This document shows positions 1 to 7,577 of a DNA stretch of 40,740 nt, piece after piece. Positions within the stretch are counted from its first letter, which is position 1, and the number at the start of each line of letters is the position of its first letter. The notes under the pieces were generated by a model. That model was not told where the DNA came from. It searched no databases and saw only the letters and a list, made by a program, of their open reading frames with translations. Position numbers and translations under genes: made by a program. The stretch comes from a virus. Where the stretch lies: the IMG/VR virus record IMGVR_UViG_3300043778_000035, positions 1 through 40,740 of that record. One strand, written 5' to 3'.

Positions 1-283
1 GTACGAATGGGGGCTCGAACCTCTTTACAGCCTCACCGGCAAACTCTGACGCGGCGCCTGGTCATGTCCCTTCTGGATCGCCTTTCATTCGGCATCAGCG
101 CCAAACTACCGATGCCCCTGCGGACCGAAGCCTGGTTCTCCGGAACAAACGCAAGGCAGCATCCGATTCATTTCGCAACAAGGTCCAAGGGGATATTGAC
201 GCCGAGATCCGCAACGCGACACGCATCGATCGCGCGACCCGGCCGCACAGGAGCGCGGCCCGCCCCCGCACACCCTCACGCAA
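1..283. other. Chromosomal flank, no supported gene
   Basis: This stretch lies past the stop codon of the truncated gltI fragment. Short open frames exist on both strands, but their translations are rich in arginine and serine, have no ribosome binding site and resemble no family I know. In a gltIJKL operon the permease gene would follow on the minus strand, but I cannot see its start here. Confidence 0.5.
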
Positions 284-877
284 TCAGTACTGCGCCTGAT
301 CAGTCGGATTCCTGAACAACTGTTTCATTTCCGCCGACAGCGGATAGTTGAGACTCATCCCCTTGGGCGGAATCGGCTGCATGAACCAGCGATCATAGAG
401 TTTCTCGGCCTCGCCCGACGTCTGCAGCTGCGCGATCACCGTATCGACCACCTGCTTGAACGCCGGATCGTCCTTGCGCAGCATGCACGCGTAGTTCTCG
501 TGGGCGAGCGGCGTACCCGTCACGGCATAAGCACCGGGGTTGCGATCCTTCGCGATCTCGCCGTACAACAGCGGCTCATCCATCACAAAAGCCACCGCCC
601 GCCCGGACGTCACGTTCAGGAAGGCCTCGGCATGATCCTTCGCGCTGATGATCGTCATGTTCATGCCCTTCTCCTCGTTGAGCTTGCGCAGCAGGCGCTC
701 GTCCGAGGTGCCGGCCGTGGTCGCGACCGTCTTGCCCGCCAGATCCGGGAAGTCCTTCACGCCCGAATCCTTGCGCGTGGTGAAACGGATGCCATAGAGA
801 AAGAGTACCCGAATGACAGTAGGCAATTGATTGTTATAGAGAAACGAATGTTTCCCAGCCCATTCATTCGGAACCAA
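284..877 (-). pseudogene. gltI: Truncated glutamate/aspartate ABC transporter substrate-binding protein
   Basis: The C-terminal two thirds of a periplasmic amino-acid-binding protein (SBP_bac_3 family). Recognisable stretches are FTTRKDSGVKDFPDLAGKTV, TTAGTSDERLLRKLNEEKG and the tail YDRWFMQPIPPKG, all typical of GltI, which binds glutamate and aspartate for the GltJKL importer. The full protein is about 300 residues with a signal peptide. Here only about 185 native residues remain, and the first 20 or so codons of the open frame do not look like GltI. The signal peptide and first lobe are missing, so the fragment cannot work as a transporter component. The break coincides with the start of phage sequence, so I infer disruption by prophage integration; the missing 5' part should lie beyond the right prophage end. 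Confidence 0.85.
785..835. other. Approximate left prophage attachment junction (attL)
   Basis: GltI-like coding sequence is clear up to about position 800 (read leftwards on the minus strand, GIRFTTRKDSG onward) and is lost by about 835, where AT-richer sequence begins. The core cannot be fixed without the matching right end, which is outside the window. Integration inside the body of a transporter gene is unusual for a lambdoid-type phage. Confidence 0.45.
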
Positions 878-933
878 AACCCACCATCAGGCATCAATAA
901 AAACAAATACTTAGCGGAGGGTTTTGGACGCAC

Positions 934-1131
934 TCAGCCGCGCTCAATCAAACTTTCTCTCCAGTTGCCAGCGAATCCGAACCGTGGCGCGGCAACGGGT
1001 TCCGAAAACCAGAAGTCTGTATAGGATGCGACGTTTGGCACGAGGAACCAGTGCGCCTCACCATTGGCGTCAACTGCCCACCAGCGCGCTTGCCTTGGGG
1101 CTTGGCTCCAATCAATCTTCGGCGCTTCCAT
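934..1131 (-). CDS. Small tryptophan-rich phage protein
   Basis: A 65-residue protein starting MEAPKIDWSQAPRQARWWAV. I chose the ATG at 1131 because a longer reading upstream is arginine-rich and overlaps the lipase gene. The motif WWAVDANGEAHWF resembles small hypothetical proteins common in Burkholderia phages ('YAVD..G.A.WF'), whose function is unknown. It is the last gene of the leftward late operon, 57 bases downstream of the lipase gene and next to the prophage end. It has no signal peptide or membrane segment. Confidence 0.6.
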   Translation of the reverse strand: MEAPKIDWSQAPRQARWWAVDANGEAHWFLVPNVASYTDFWFSEPVAAPRFGFAGNWRESLIERG

Positions 1132-1187
1132 ATGGCCTCCTTCGTGATGAAGGAAGTCTAGGCGCACTTCGGTTGGATTGCGTTGCT

Positions 1188-1925
1188 CTATGCGCCGGTT
1201 CCGGACGGCAAGTTCGACATCGAGGCTGCAATCGCTTCGCATCGCGACTGCACGAGGTCGATGTCATGGTCAGAGAAGTCGCCGGCGCCAGGCCACTGAC
1301 TGGTCGGGATCACTTCGAAGCCTGACTCCTTCAGCCACACGTGATCCTGCTGCGGCCGGCTCTGCCAGCGCAGATCGATCCACGGCCACGCGGCCCACGA
1401 ATCGCGGCCGTTGAGCACGCACACCATCCCCGCCAGTTCGCGTGCATATGTCCTGTAGAACTGCACATCGGCGAACTTGGGCGCTTCGAACGAATGGAGC
1501 GCGCCGATCTGCGCCGGCGGGAGGAACAGCGGTGTCAGATGCGTACGCGACGCCCCCAGCGAGTGTCCGGCGACGTTAAACACCGCCCCGGTCGGCGCCG
1601 TCTTCAGCGCCCATGCCCACATCTCGTTCATGTCCGCCAAGACGCCCTCAGTGACCGAGCCGCCCTTAACCGGCACAGACTTGAGCGAGATGTCACGGAA
1701 GACGTCGAGCACATAGCCATCGGATGCCCGCGTACCGGAGATTGACAGGTGCGTAGTGCCGGCCGCGTCGACCGACAACGCAGCCTGAATCGAGTCGGTC
1801 GTGTACAGGTCGACCCACGTATCGCCCAGAGACGAAAAAGCCGCCTTGGAATCGGCGGCTTTCGTTTGGTATGCGGCGTTGGCTCGTTTGGCCGCTTGCG
1901 AGATCGCTGGCCAGTTGAGAGTCAT
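1188..1925 (-). CDS. Class 3 lipase-like alpha/beta hydrolase (lysogenic-conversion candidate)
   Basis: A 245-residue protein with the lipase_3 nucleophile elbow GHSLG (residues 120-124, Ser122) after the strand AVFNVA, then FEAPKFADVQFYRTYA, which fits the conserved 'GxPxxxxxxF' block that follows the elbow. The catalytic His is probably His220 in FSDHDIDLV; the acid residue is not certain. The substrate would be a glyceride or phospholipid ester. There is no signal peptide, so action during lysis or in the cytoplasm is possible. The start at 1925 (MTLNWPAISQ) overlaps the upstream gene by 4 bases; a longer upstream reading is a shadow. A terminator-like hairpin lies within the first 30 codons. 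A phage lipase after the lysis genes is an accessory trait; its role is unknown. Confidence 0.8.
   Translation of the reverse strand: MTLNWPAISQAAKRANAAYQTKAADSKAAFSSLGDTWVDLYTTDSIQAALSVDAAGTTHLSISGTRASDGYVLDVFRDISLKSVPVKGGSVTEGVLADMNEMWAWALKTAPTGAVFNVAGHSLGASRTHLTPLFLPPAQIGALHSFEAPKFADVQFYRTYARELAGMVCVLNGRDSWAAWPWIDLRWQSRPQQDHVWLKESGFEVIPTSQWPGAGDFSDHDIDLVQSRCEAIAASMSNLPSGTGA
1836..1863 (-). terminator. Rho-independent terminator-like hairpin inside the lipase gene
   Basis: On the minus strand AGCCGCC and GGCGGCT pair around a short loop and are followed by five T residues. The arms match the stem of the intergenic terminators in this prophage (at 4600, 15736 and 19427). It lies about 65-90 bases after the lipase start codon, so it would stop untranslated or unmodified transcription early in the gene. 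Confidence 0.6.
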
Positions 1926-2176
1926 ACAGACCTCCATATGCCACGCTCGAGCCAGCCGTGCCATTCCGGCGGCGTCTCGCCTGACTGCGTAACGAGGATC
2001 GAAGGGCTGACCGTGATCGAGCCATCCGGATGCTCGACAACCTGATGAGCGGTCAGGTTCGCGCACTTCCCATCCGGAACGCACGCATACCAGTTGCCCT
2101 TGTCGGCATCCCAACGGCCATAATCGCCCGGCTCAAGTTCGTGCGGAGCCTTGCCATACACGCGGCGCCCGTTCAT
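1922..2176 (-). CDS. Small phage protein, DUF6527-like
   Basis: An 84-residue protein starting MNGRRVYGKAPHELEPGDYG. It contains a WYACVPDGKCANL segment and HPDGSITVSPSI, which resemble small phage proteins of the DUF6527 type; I hold that assignment loosely. The two cysteines are spaced as in small metal- or fold-stabilised domains. It is coupled by 4-base overlaps both to the lipoprotein gene upstream and to the lipase downstream, so the three are probably translated together. No membrane segment is seen and the function is unknown. Confidence 0.65.
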   Translation of the reverse strand: MNGRRVYGKAPHELEPGDYGRWDADKGNWYACVPDGKCANLTAHQVVEHPDGSITVSPSILVTQSGETPPEWHGWLERGIWRSV

Positions 2177-2610
2177 TGCAGCGGCGCGCCCGCGAACGGC
2201 GTCGATGCAGCGGCAGGTGCCATCGTCGTCAGGATCTGGTCGATGAGCGCCTGAACCATCGGGCCGAACGTCTGCAAGCCCAGAAGAACGGCCTGTTGCT
2301 GCGGCAACGAGGGAACGGCCTGGACGATGGTGATCGCGGCCGGCAGCAGCGTATCGTGGAACGCCTTGAGGTCGGTGACATTCAGTTGTGCGCCGGCCTT
2401 GCAGATGGCCTGATTCGCCGGCAGGATCGTCTTCGAGATCGTGGCTTGTTGACCCGCGTTCAGCAGCGGCGATGTGGCGAGGATGGCCAGATCGCCATTG
2501 ACGATCGTGCAGCCGGTCTGGAACTGCTGTTGGACGGTCGGAAGAGAGTTGCAGGCGACGATCGCGACAGATGCGACGATGCCTGCCGCAAGCAGCATGA
2601 GCTTCTTCAT
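2173..2610 (-). CDS. Phage-encoded lipoprotein
   Basis: A 145-residue protein with a classical lipoprotein signal: MKKLMLLAAGIVASVAIVAC, lipobox VAC with Cys20 followed by N-S, which suggests outer-membrane sorting. The mature part is alanine- and glutamine-rich and mostly helical, with a second Cys (TGCTIV) and a third (AICKAG) that could pair. It ends in a low-complexity PAAASTPFAGAP tail. It lies between a small membrane protein and the DUF6527-like gene in the post-lysis cluster. It might be an outer-membrane lysis helper (o-spanin-like), but it is longer than usual and lacks the expected embedded i-spanin partner. Alternatively it is a surface moron. The function is not known. Confidence 0.75.
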   Translation of the reverse strand: MKKLMLLAAGIVASVAIVACNSLPTVQQQFQTGCTIVNGDLAILATSPLLNAGQQATISKTILPANQAICKAGAQLNVTDLKAFHDTLLPAAITIVQAVPSLPQQQAVLLGLQTFGPMVQALIDQILTTMAPAAASTPFAGAPLQ

Positions 2611-2663
2611 GGTGAGAACCTTCGGGAGAGTGCCGCGCTCGCGGCGGAGTTGAAACTGCTCGG

Positions 2664-2882
2664 TTACTGCTGCGCTACCGGCGCGGTTTTCTTTTCAGCG
2701 GCTTGCACAACCAATCTGTTGTAGGCGGCGTGAAGCACGAGCACGATGCCGCCGGCAATCAACGACGATAGATTGCCCGGGGCCGCTCCGTGACAGCCGC
2801 CGAGTATCCATTCGACGGTGGGCACGAGCTGCGCTGCAGTGACGGTAAGGGCGCTGGTTGCGACGGGAGATACGCTGTTCAT
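2664..2882 (-). CDS. Small membrane protein, possible second holin
   Basis: A 72-residue protein. The middle (ALTVTAAQLVPTVEWILGG) and the segment SSLIAGGIVLVLHAAYNRLV give one clear and one weak membrane helix, and the tail is charged and alanine-rich (AAEKKTAPVAQQ). Size and position next to the endolysin cluster fit a holin or antiholin. Its stop lies 53 bases before the lipoprotein start, and its start overlaps the upstream gene's stop by 4 bases. Confidence 0.6.
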   Translation of the reverse strand: MNSVSPVATSALTVTAAQLVPTVEWILGGCHGAAPGNLSSLIAGGIVLVLHAAYNRLVVQAAEKKTAPVAQQ

Positions 2883-3511
2883 ACTTTCTCCTTCTGGACG
2901 ATCTCGTCCGGGGTGAAGACGAACCCGGCTTTGCGCGGGAACGCCTGGAACACGTAAGTCGGAAATGACCGGTGATGAATGCCGTGTGTGGGCGAGCGAT
3001 GAAACTTCGCAGACAGCGGCAGCATGTTCTCCATCGCGTCGACGAAGGTTTCGGGCTTCGTCGGATCGAACGCATGCCAGTCAAAGCCACGCAGCTCGAC
3101 GAGCTTGCAGATGAGCCAGAGGAACGATTCCTCGACCGGGTACAGTTCCTTCGTCGGCTGATCGGTGGTCGGGTCCAGCACGGGAAGCGCTTTGACGTCA
3201 CCCAGCGCGACCCCGCGCACGACTACCCAATCAATTCCGTCGGAATCCGCCCATTCGCAGAACAGGTGGTGATACTCGGGCGCCGGTTGGCCGCTGATCG
3301 AGCAGCGCAGGCCGGCCGCATGCCCCACTTTCTTCGTGCGGCGGAACGTCGCCGATTCAGTACGCGGCGAATGGTCCGGGTAGTATTCGACCTCGACGTC
3401 GGTGACGCGCACTGCATGCTCACCGGCGATCTTCGGCAGATTCGCGAGCCCTTCGGCCGTACACCGTTCGCAACGCTGTTCGAGCGCGACATCATGGCTG
3501 CATCGAGTCAT
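2879..3511 (-). CDS. Phage protein with CxxC and HNH-like cysteine/histidine cluster, function unknown
   Basis: A 210-residue protein. Near its N-terminus are paired cysteines (CERCTAEG), and in the middle LRCSISGQPAPEYHHLFCEWA, a Cys/His arrangement that resembles a treble-clef or HNH-type zinc site (C, HH, C). The second half carries PVEESFLWLICKLVELRGFD and HGIHHRSFPTYVFQAF. I recall similar genes beside lysis genes in other Burkholderia phages but no assigned function. It follows a terminator hairpin (3530-3554), so it needs read-through or its own promoter. Confidence 0.65.
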   Translation of the reverse strand: MTRCSHDVALEQRCERCTAEGLANLPKIAGEHAVRVTDVEVEYYPDHSPRTESATFRRTKKVGHAAGLRCSISGQPAPEYHHLFCEWADSDGIDWVVVRGVALGDVKALPVLDPTTDQPTKELYPVEESFLWLICKLVELRGFDWHAFDPTKPETFVDAMENMLPLSAKFHRSPTHGIHHRSFPTYVFQAFPRKAGFVFTPDEIVQKEKV

Positions 3512-3529
3512 ATCTGGATCCGGAAATGA

Positions 3530-3554
3530 AAAAGCCCGGCGCTCGGCCGGGCAG
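3530..3554 (-). terminator. Rho-independent terminator after the endolysin gene
   Basis: On the minus strand GCCCGGC pairs with GCCGGGC around a 5-base loop, followed by a run of five T residues. It lies between the endolysin stop (3574) and the next start (3511). Confidence 0.8.
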
Positions 3555-3573
3555 GATTGCAGGAATTAACAGG

Positions 3574-4191
3574 TCAAGCGATGCCGAGAGCCTTCTTCGC
3601 GGCGCCATACAGGAACAGACGCTGCGAATAGCCGTTAAGCCCACCGTTGATCACACGAGTGATCTGTTGAAATTGCCCTGCGTCGGCGAGCGCATTCAAG
3701 CCATGCGCATCCCACCACCATGCTGCCGACATCGCCGCATTGACCGGATCGGAAAGTAGATCCGGCTGCTGTTCGAACGGCACTCCAAGTGCGACGGAAC
3801 AGAGCTGATAGTTGCTCCGGAACGTGATCTGAATCAGTCCCCGACCGCGGTACTTCCAACCGTCGCCGCTTGCTTCATCGCCGTTTCCGTACCGGCTCGC
3901 ATAGACGCGATTTGCGATAGCTGGCGGCCGCCGGGCGTACTGTTGCGCATCGGACTCGCCGAAGTACTTCGGGAACGTCGCAAGCAATCCCTCCGCGCTG
4001 TAATTCAGGTTTTCGACAACCGACGACAGACGTGCGCTCTCTACTCCGATTTCGGCAAGAAACGCGGCTGCTCGGAGAGGCGTATTGATCTGATGCGCGT
4101 CGCATGCACTCTGCAATGGAGCGAGCCATTTCAGCGCAATGGCCGCTGATGCTCCGCACCCCGCGGAAACGATTGAAGAAGTCAAATTCAT
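3574..4191 (-). CDS. Endolysin, GH19 chitinase/lysozyme family
   Basis: A 205-residue peptidoglycan-cleaving endolysin of glycoside hydrolase family 19, the form common in phages. Key stretches are FLAEIGVESARLSSVVENLN (residues 44-63), where Glu51 and Glu60 fit the catalytic pair, followed by YSAEGL. Later come KYRGRGLIQITFRSNY, the substrate-groove motif, and RVINGGLNGYSQRL near the C-terminus. The start at 4191 is 3 bases after the upstream holin-like stop, the usual holin-endolysin coupling. The first 20 residues (MNLTSSIVSAGCGASAAIAL) are mildly hydrophobic but carry no clear signal, so release probably depends on a holin. Longer upstream readings are shadows. Confidence 0.92.
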   Translation of the reverse strand: MNLTSSIVSAGCGASAAIALKWLAPLQSACDAHQINTPLRAAAFLAEIGVESARLSSVVENLNYSAEGLLATFPKYFGESDAQQYARRPPAIANRVYASRYGNGDEASGDGWKYRGRGLIQITFRSNYQLCSVALGVPFEQQPDLLSDPVNAAMSAAWWWDAHGLNALADAGQFQQITRVINGGLNGYSQRLFLYGAAKKALGIA

Positions 4192-4193
4192 GA

Positions 4194-4580
4194 TCACCCC
4201 ACGAGTAGCTTGACGACCGCAACCGCCCATTCGGGAATCGATTCGTGTCTGACATAGCGGATAACGATTACGCAGGCAGTTACGAACGCAGCAGAAGGGA
4301 GCGCCACATGTCGAACAAGGAATCGCCAACCATCGGCAATCCGACATAGCACTCGAACGACACGCGCACCTCCTTCCCACGTATCAACCATCGACTGCGT
4401 GTTCGATTGAATTTTCGAGACCGATGCAACGATCGCGTCGATCTTTTGATCCTGTTGATGCAGATGCGCCTTCACCTGCGCATCACTGTCGGCAATGCGC
4501 TGATCAAGCTTAGAAAAACGCCGCTCCCCGGCGCGAAGGCGCTCTTCTACGCCGCTACGCGCTGACGCGTTATCTGCCAT
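4194..4580 (-). CDS. Holin-like membrane protein with coiled-coil N-terminus
   Basis: A 128-residue protein. Residues 1-60 are charged and helical with heptad character (LDQRIADSDAQVKAHLHQQD). They are followed by a hydrophobic segment around 93-110 (LPSAAFVTACVIVIRYV) and a weaker C-terminal one (WAVAVVKLLVG). Its place directly upstream of the endolysin fits a holin or a holin-associated regulator. Topology and length are unlike the classical three-helix holins, so the call rests mostly on context. It follows a terminator hairpin (4595-4618). Confidence 0.6.
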   Translation of the reverse strand: MADNASARSGVEERLRAGERRFSKLDQRIADSDAQVKAHLHQQDQKIDAIVASVSKIQSNTQSMVDTWEGGARVVRVLCRIADGWRFLVRHVALPSAAFVTACVIVIRYVRHESIPEWAVAVVKLLVG

Positions 4581-4594
4581 TCATCCCCCGAAAA

Positions 4595-4618
4595 CAAAAA
4601 GCCGCCCGAAGGCGGCTA
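4595..4618 (-). terminator. Rho-independent terminator upstream of the lysis genes
   Basis: GCCGCC-CGAA-GGCGGC hairpin, followed on the minus strand by five T and then GTTTT. It would end leftward transcription from the tail genes, or antisense transcription of the SGNH gene, before the lysis cassette. Confidence 0.75.
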
Positions 4619-4657
4619 CGAAAAGTTTTTGACGCTCATCCCTGCAAGGAAAACACC

Positions 4658-5446
4658 ATGAAACTCCTTCTCCGCGCGCGTACAGCGTGCACTTACCTCT
4701 ATTCCTATCTAATAGCGATTACCGCGGCGTGCGCTTTGTCGGCTTGCGGCGGAGGGGACGGCGGGTCCTCTCCGCCGACAACACCCGCTCCCTCTCAACC
4801 CATATCAACAAATCCCATTTGGGTGACTGTCACGCTCCGGGGAGACAGCACGCAAGCCGGGCTCGTGCGTCCGAACAACCTCGATGCCGACGCATACTAT
4901 TCTCAGCAGTCGGCCCCCTGGGCGGATCCGGTGTTTCTGAAGAGCATGCTCCCGTCAGCGGGCATCGTGGTTTCAGATGATGCTCAACCTGGCAGCGCAC
5001 TCGGGCTCAACGTGAGCGGACAGGATGCCACCCTCGCGACGATCGCAGCCGAGACGGCAGTCGACACGAACATTTTCAGCGTTGAAAATTGGGGAATCAA
5101 TAACGCTTACTGGATCTCACGCGGCTACGCGGCCGAGGCGCAATTCGAGAGCGATCTGCGTCAGTACGTCACGGTCCAGCGCGCATACGGCAAGACGCCC
5201 ATCCTCGAAGAGCCGAATCCCATCTGTAACGATGCGGCTCAAAGCGCGGTTCTCGATGACCTGGTCGTCATCATCGACCAGGTGTCGATTGATATGCGCG
5301 TGCCACTCGTCAGCCAGTACAAGTACATCAAAGCGCTACCGAACTGGCAATCGATGCTGTCGGACTGCGTTCACCCAAGCGACCAGCTTTACAAGCTCAA
5401 GTCACAACGCCAGGCATATGCGATTGCAATGCTCGCGAGCCGATGA
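4658..5446 (+). CDS. SGNH/GDSL-family hydrolase lipoprotein (moron)
   Basis: A 262-residue protein on the strand opposite to the late genes. The first 30 residues form a lipoprotein signal ending in the lipobox LSAC (Cys30), followed by a flexible Gly/Ser/Pro/Thr linker (to about residue 52). The hydrolase core starts with the GDS block (RGDSTQ, Ser64) and ends with the Asp-x-x-His block DCVHPSD (Asp236, His239); WGINN may be the block III equivalent. SGNH enzymes hydrolyse esters, including acetyl or acyl groups on surface sugars. A good ribosome binding site (AAGGA) precedes the ATG at 4658. Placement between tail-fibre and lysis genes, in antisense, with lipid anchoring, suggests lysogenic conversion of the cell envelope, for example deacylation of surface polysaccharide; this is inference. 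Confidence 0.85.
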   Translation: MKLLLRARTACTYLYSYLIAITAACALSACGGGDGGSSPPTTPAPSQPISTNPIWVTVTLRGDSTQAGLVRPNNLDADAYYSQQSAPWADPVFLKSMLPSAGIVVSDDAQPGSALGLNVSGQDATLATIAAETAVDTNIFSVENWGINNAYWISRGYAAEAQFESDLRQYVTVQRAYGKTPILEEPNPICNDAAQSAVLDDLVVIIDQVSIDMRVPLVSQYKYIKALPNWQSMLSDCVHPSDQLYKLKSQRQAYAIAMLASR

Positions 5447-5453
5447 TTTAAGG

Positions 5454-5987
5454 TCACGCAATGACAGTTGCTTTGCCGGGGAGCGTTTGCGATGTTCCTG
5501 CGAGGACCGACTTGAGGGCATACACGTAATCGCGAACTGCTGCAGCAAAGTCCGAGAAATTGCTTTCAGTGAAAGTGTGCGCTGCACCGGAGACGTCGGG
5601 ATAGTTGAACGTTGTCGCGCCTCCCGGGAATCCTTTGCCTGCGTTGATGCTCGTCTCGATTGCGATGATGTCCATCTGCGACAGCTGATCGCATGCATAC
5701 GTCCCATTGAGCGCGGGAGATGAGGTGCTTGAAATTGCAATCCCAGTCCCGAACATCGACTGTGCCGACAATACCAACTCTTGAGCAGCCATCTCTGCGG
5801 CAGTGGGCGCAACCGGGGGCACCAAGCTCCCATTGCTAACCGTGTACCCGGAACTTCCGAGGCAAGATTGCCACTCCGCATCCGTGATTTCTATAACCGC
5901 AACCCCATTCGGAACCGGACTGTCTTCACTGTCATAGAATGCGATGATCGCACCCGTGGCGCCGAACGCAGCGAATTTTTGCCCCAT
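5454..5987 (-). CDS. Tail fibre assembly/accessory protein, DUF4376-like
   Basis: A 177-residue protein encoded directly after the tail fibre. The N-terminal segment is typical of fibre-assembly proteins: a short strand-rich start (FAAFGATGAIIAFYDSEDSP), the phrase GVAVIEITDAEWQ, then a proline-rich turn VPPVAPTAAEMAAQE. The C-terminal half, with CDQLSQMDIIAIETSINAG and YVYALKSVL, matches the DUF4376 arrangement. It would help fold or trimerise the fibre or be part of the tip. Its stop is 8 bases from the end of the convergent SGNH gene. Confidence 0.75.
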   Translation of the reverse strand: MGQKFAAFGATGAIIAFYDSEDSPVPNGVAVIEITDAEWQSCLGSSGYTVSNGSLVPPVAPTAAEMAAQELVLSAQSMFGTGIAISSTSSPALNGTYACDQLSQMDIIAIETSINAGKGFPGGATTFNYPDVSGAAHTFTESNFSDFAAAVRDYVYALKSVLAGTSQTLPGKATVIA

Positions 5988-5996
5988 GATTTCCCC

Positions 5997-6971
5997 TTAG
6001 TTTCCGATCACGATACATCCAACGGTGATGCCCGAGACACCGCTTCCGCTCGAATTAACCGCATTGACCAACGCGGCAGTTTTGGATGGTGTATTTATTG
6101 CAAGTGAATTCGCCGCACCGCTTGACGAATAAAAAATCGGAACGGCTGCGAGTACCCCATTCGGGAACGCGATCGGATATGTCAGCGTCGCGCCTCCACC
6201 ACTAGTCGTTCCCGAGCACCATTGGATGATCACCCCATTGGGGAGCTTGAAATAGCCGTTCGCTGCTTGGACGGATGCGAACTGTCCGAGATTCACCGCA
6301 TGTGCTGTCAGCGTGGCGGCGGCGACGGAGAAATTCTGCGTTGACAGCCCCGCAAGTGCCGCAAAAAGAGATTGCGCCTGTCCGAACTGCACCGAATGCA
6401 GGCTCTGCGTGGCAGTCGCAACTTGTTGCGCGCCACCGGCACATTCCATCAGCACGCAGATCGAGTTGCCGCTATTCACGCCCGCGATCGTCGTACGCAT
6501 CAAAATGGCGGTTCCACCAACGGCCATTTCTGTGCCTTGCAATGGCTGCAGCCCCAAGCCATAGATCGGGATCGCGGTGAGGCCGTCGGGCGCGTATGTC
6601 GACGCCCCCGTATTCGCATGTGCGATCTTGACCGCCTGAACGACGCCATCGACCCACGTGCCAGCGACAAGCGGCACCGCATTCGTCGCCGTGTATGCAT
6701 TCGCTACGCCGGTATCGGTCAGCACGACGGTATTCTGACCAATGCGGCGGATTGCGGACATCACTTGGGTGTACGTCGTTTTGCTCAACGTCAAACCTGC
6801 CCCTGTCACGACATTGGTCAACTCAAGCATAACCATGTTCATGAAGTCGGCGTCGAGGATCGTCGCGGCGACGCCCGTACTGGGGTTGCCATTCGTAAAG
6901 TACCCGGGCGTGCCAGCCGAGGCCGGCGTCGGCAGCGTGCTCGACGCGGTGGCTATATCAGTTTGGAACAT
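5997..6971 (-). CDS. Tail fibre protein
   Basis: A 324-residue short tail fibre. The N-terminal part (GTPGYFTNGNPSTGVAATIL) is the common baseplate-attachment segment of Mu- and P2-type Burkholderia tail proteins. The middle is alanine- and glycine-rich and likely trimeric. The C-terminal domain begins at LPNGVIIQWCSGTT and continues with TYPIAFPNGVLAAVPIF, the gp53-like receptor-binding fold. It lies directly after the gp48-like gene, in canonical order. It is shorter than Mu gpS and is the only fibre candidate in the window. Confidence 0.88.
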   Translation of the reverse strand: MFQTDIATASSTLPTPASAGTPGYFTNGNPSTGVAATILDADFMNMVMLELTNVVTGAGLTLSKTTYTQVMSAIRRIGQNTVVLTDTGVANAYTATNAVPLVAGTWVDGVVQAVKIAHANTGASTYAPDGLTAIPIYGLGLQPLQGTEMAVGGTAILMRTTIAGVNSGNSICVLMECAGGAQQVATATQSLHSVQFGQAQSLFAALAGLSTQNFSVAAATLTAHAVNLGQFASVQAANGYFKLPNGVIIQWCSGTTSGGGATLTYPIAFPNGVLAAVPIFYSSSGAANSLAINTPSKTAALVNAVNSSGSGVSGITVGCIVIGN

Positions 6972-6980
6972 GCCTATCCT

Positions 6981-7577
6981 TTAGTGGTATGCGAAATTCA
7001 GATACGTGTGCGCAGGCTTGATTGCTGTCAACTCACACTGCAAAACTGCATTGCCCCAGCTTGCGAGAGCTTGGCCGACATAGGACTGTCCTGTCTGGAA
7101 ATAAGCGATCGTGTTCAACGCTGAGTTGATCTGCCACGTGAATGCCCAGTCTTGCGTACCTAGCGGACAGCCCATGCATTGCTGTCCGATTCGAAACGGA
7201 GTGAATTCCGTCACCGTCACCGTATAGCCGAGCGTTTTTGCATACGCGATGAAGTATGGAATCGACTGTCCGCCGCTATTTGTCAGCCGAGCAACTACTT
7301 GCTGCTGTCTGCCTTGCAACGTAGGAGACGCGCCCGCACACGGATCCGGCAGCCCCAGCGTCGCCTCCCATTCCGGGAGTAGTTCAACAGCCGTCGCTGG
7401 GAAAGCATCAACTAACAGGTTGTTATTGGCCTGCGTATGCCTCGCCCACATCGGCGCAAGTCCATTGATCACCTGCGCCATCACTGCAGTCGGATCGCGC
7501 GGCCACACTAGACCGCGGGGCATCAGATTGTGAATCGCCGCTGCGAAGTCGGATGCTTGATAGTTCGGCGCAGTCAT
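6981..7577 (-). CDS. Baseplate/tail protein, Mu gp48 (DUF2313, YmfQ) family
   Basis: A 198-residue protein containing FAAAIHNLMPRGLVWPRDPT at its N-terminus, PEWEATLGLPDPC and GPTLQGRQ-like text, all characteristic of the DUF2313 family that links the baseplate wedge to the fibre in Mu-like tails. Cysteines at QQCMGCPLG near the middle are typical of the family. It follows gp47 with the start 1 base from the gp47 stop and precedes the fibre gene. Confidence 0.9.
   Translation of the reverse strand: MTAPNYQASDFAAAIHNLMPRGLVWPRDPTAVMAQVINGLAPMWARHTQANNNLLVDAFPATAVELLPEWEATLGLPDPCAGASPTLQGRQQQVVARLTNSGGQSIPYFIAYAKTLGYTVTVTEFTPFRIGQQCMGCPLGTQDWAFTWQINSALNTIAYFQTGQSYVGQALASWGNAVLQCELTAIKPAHTYLNFAYH

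Noticed and set aside
1-21. tRNA-like T-loop text (GGTTCGAGCC) on the minus strand
   Set aside because: The flanking stems do not pair and no acceptor, D or anticodon arms are present.
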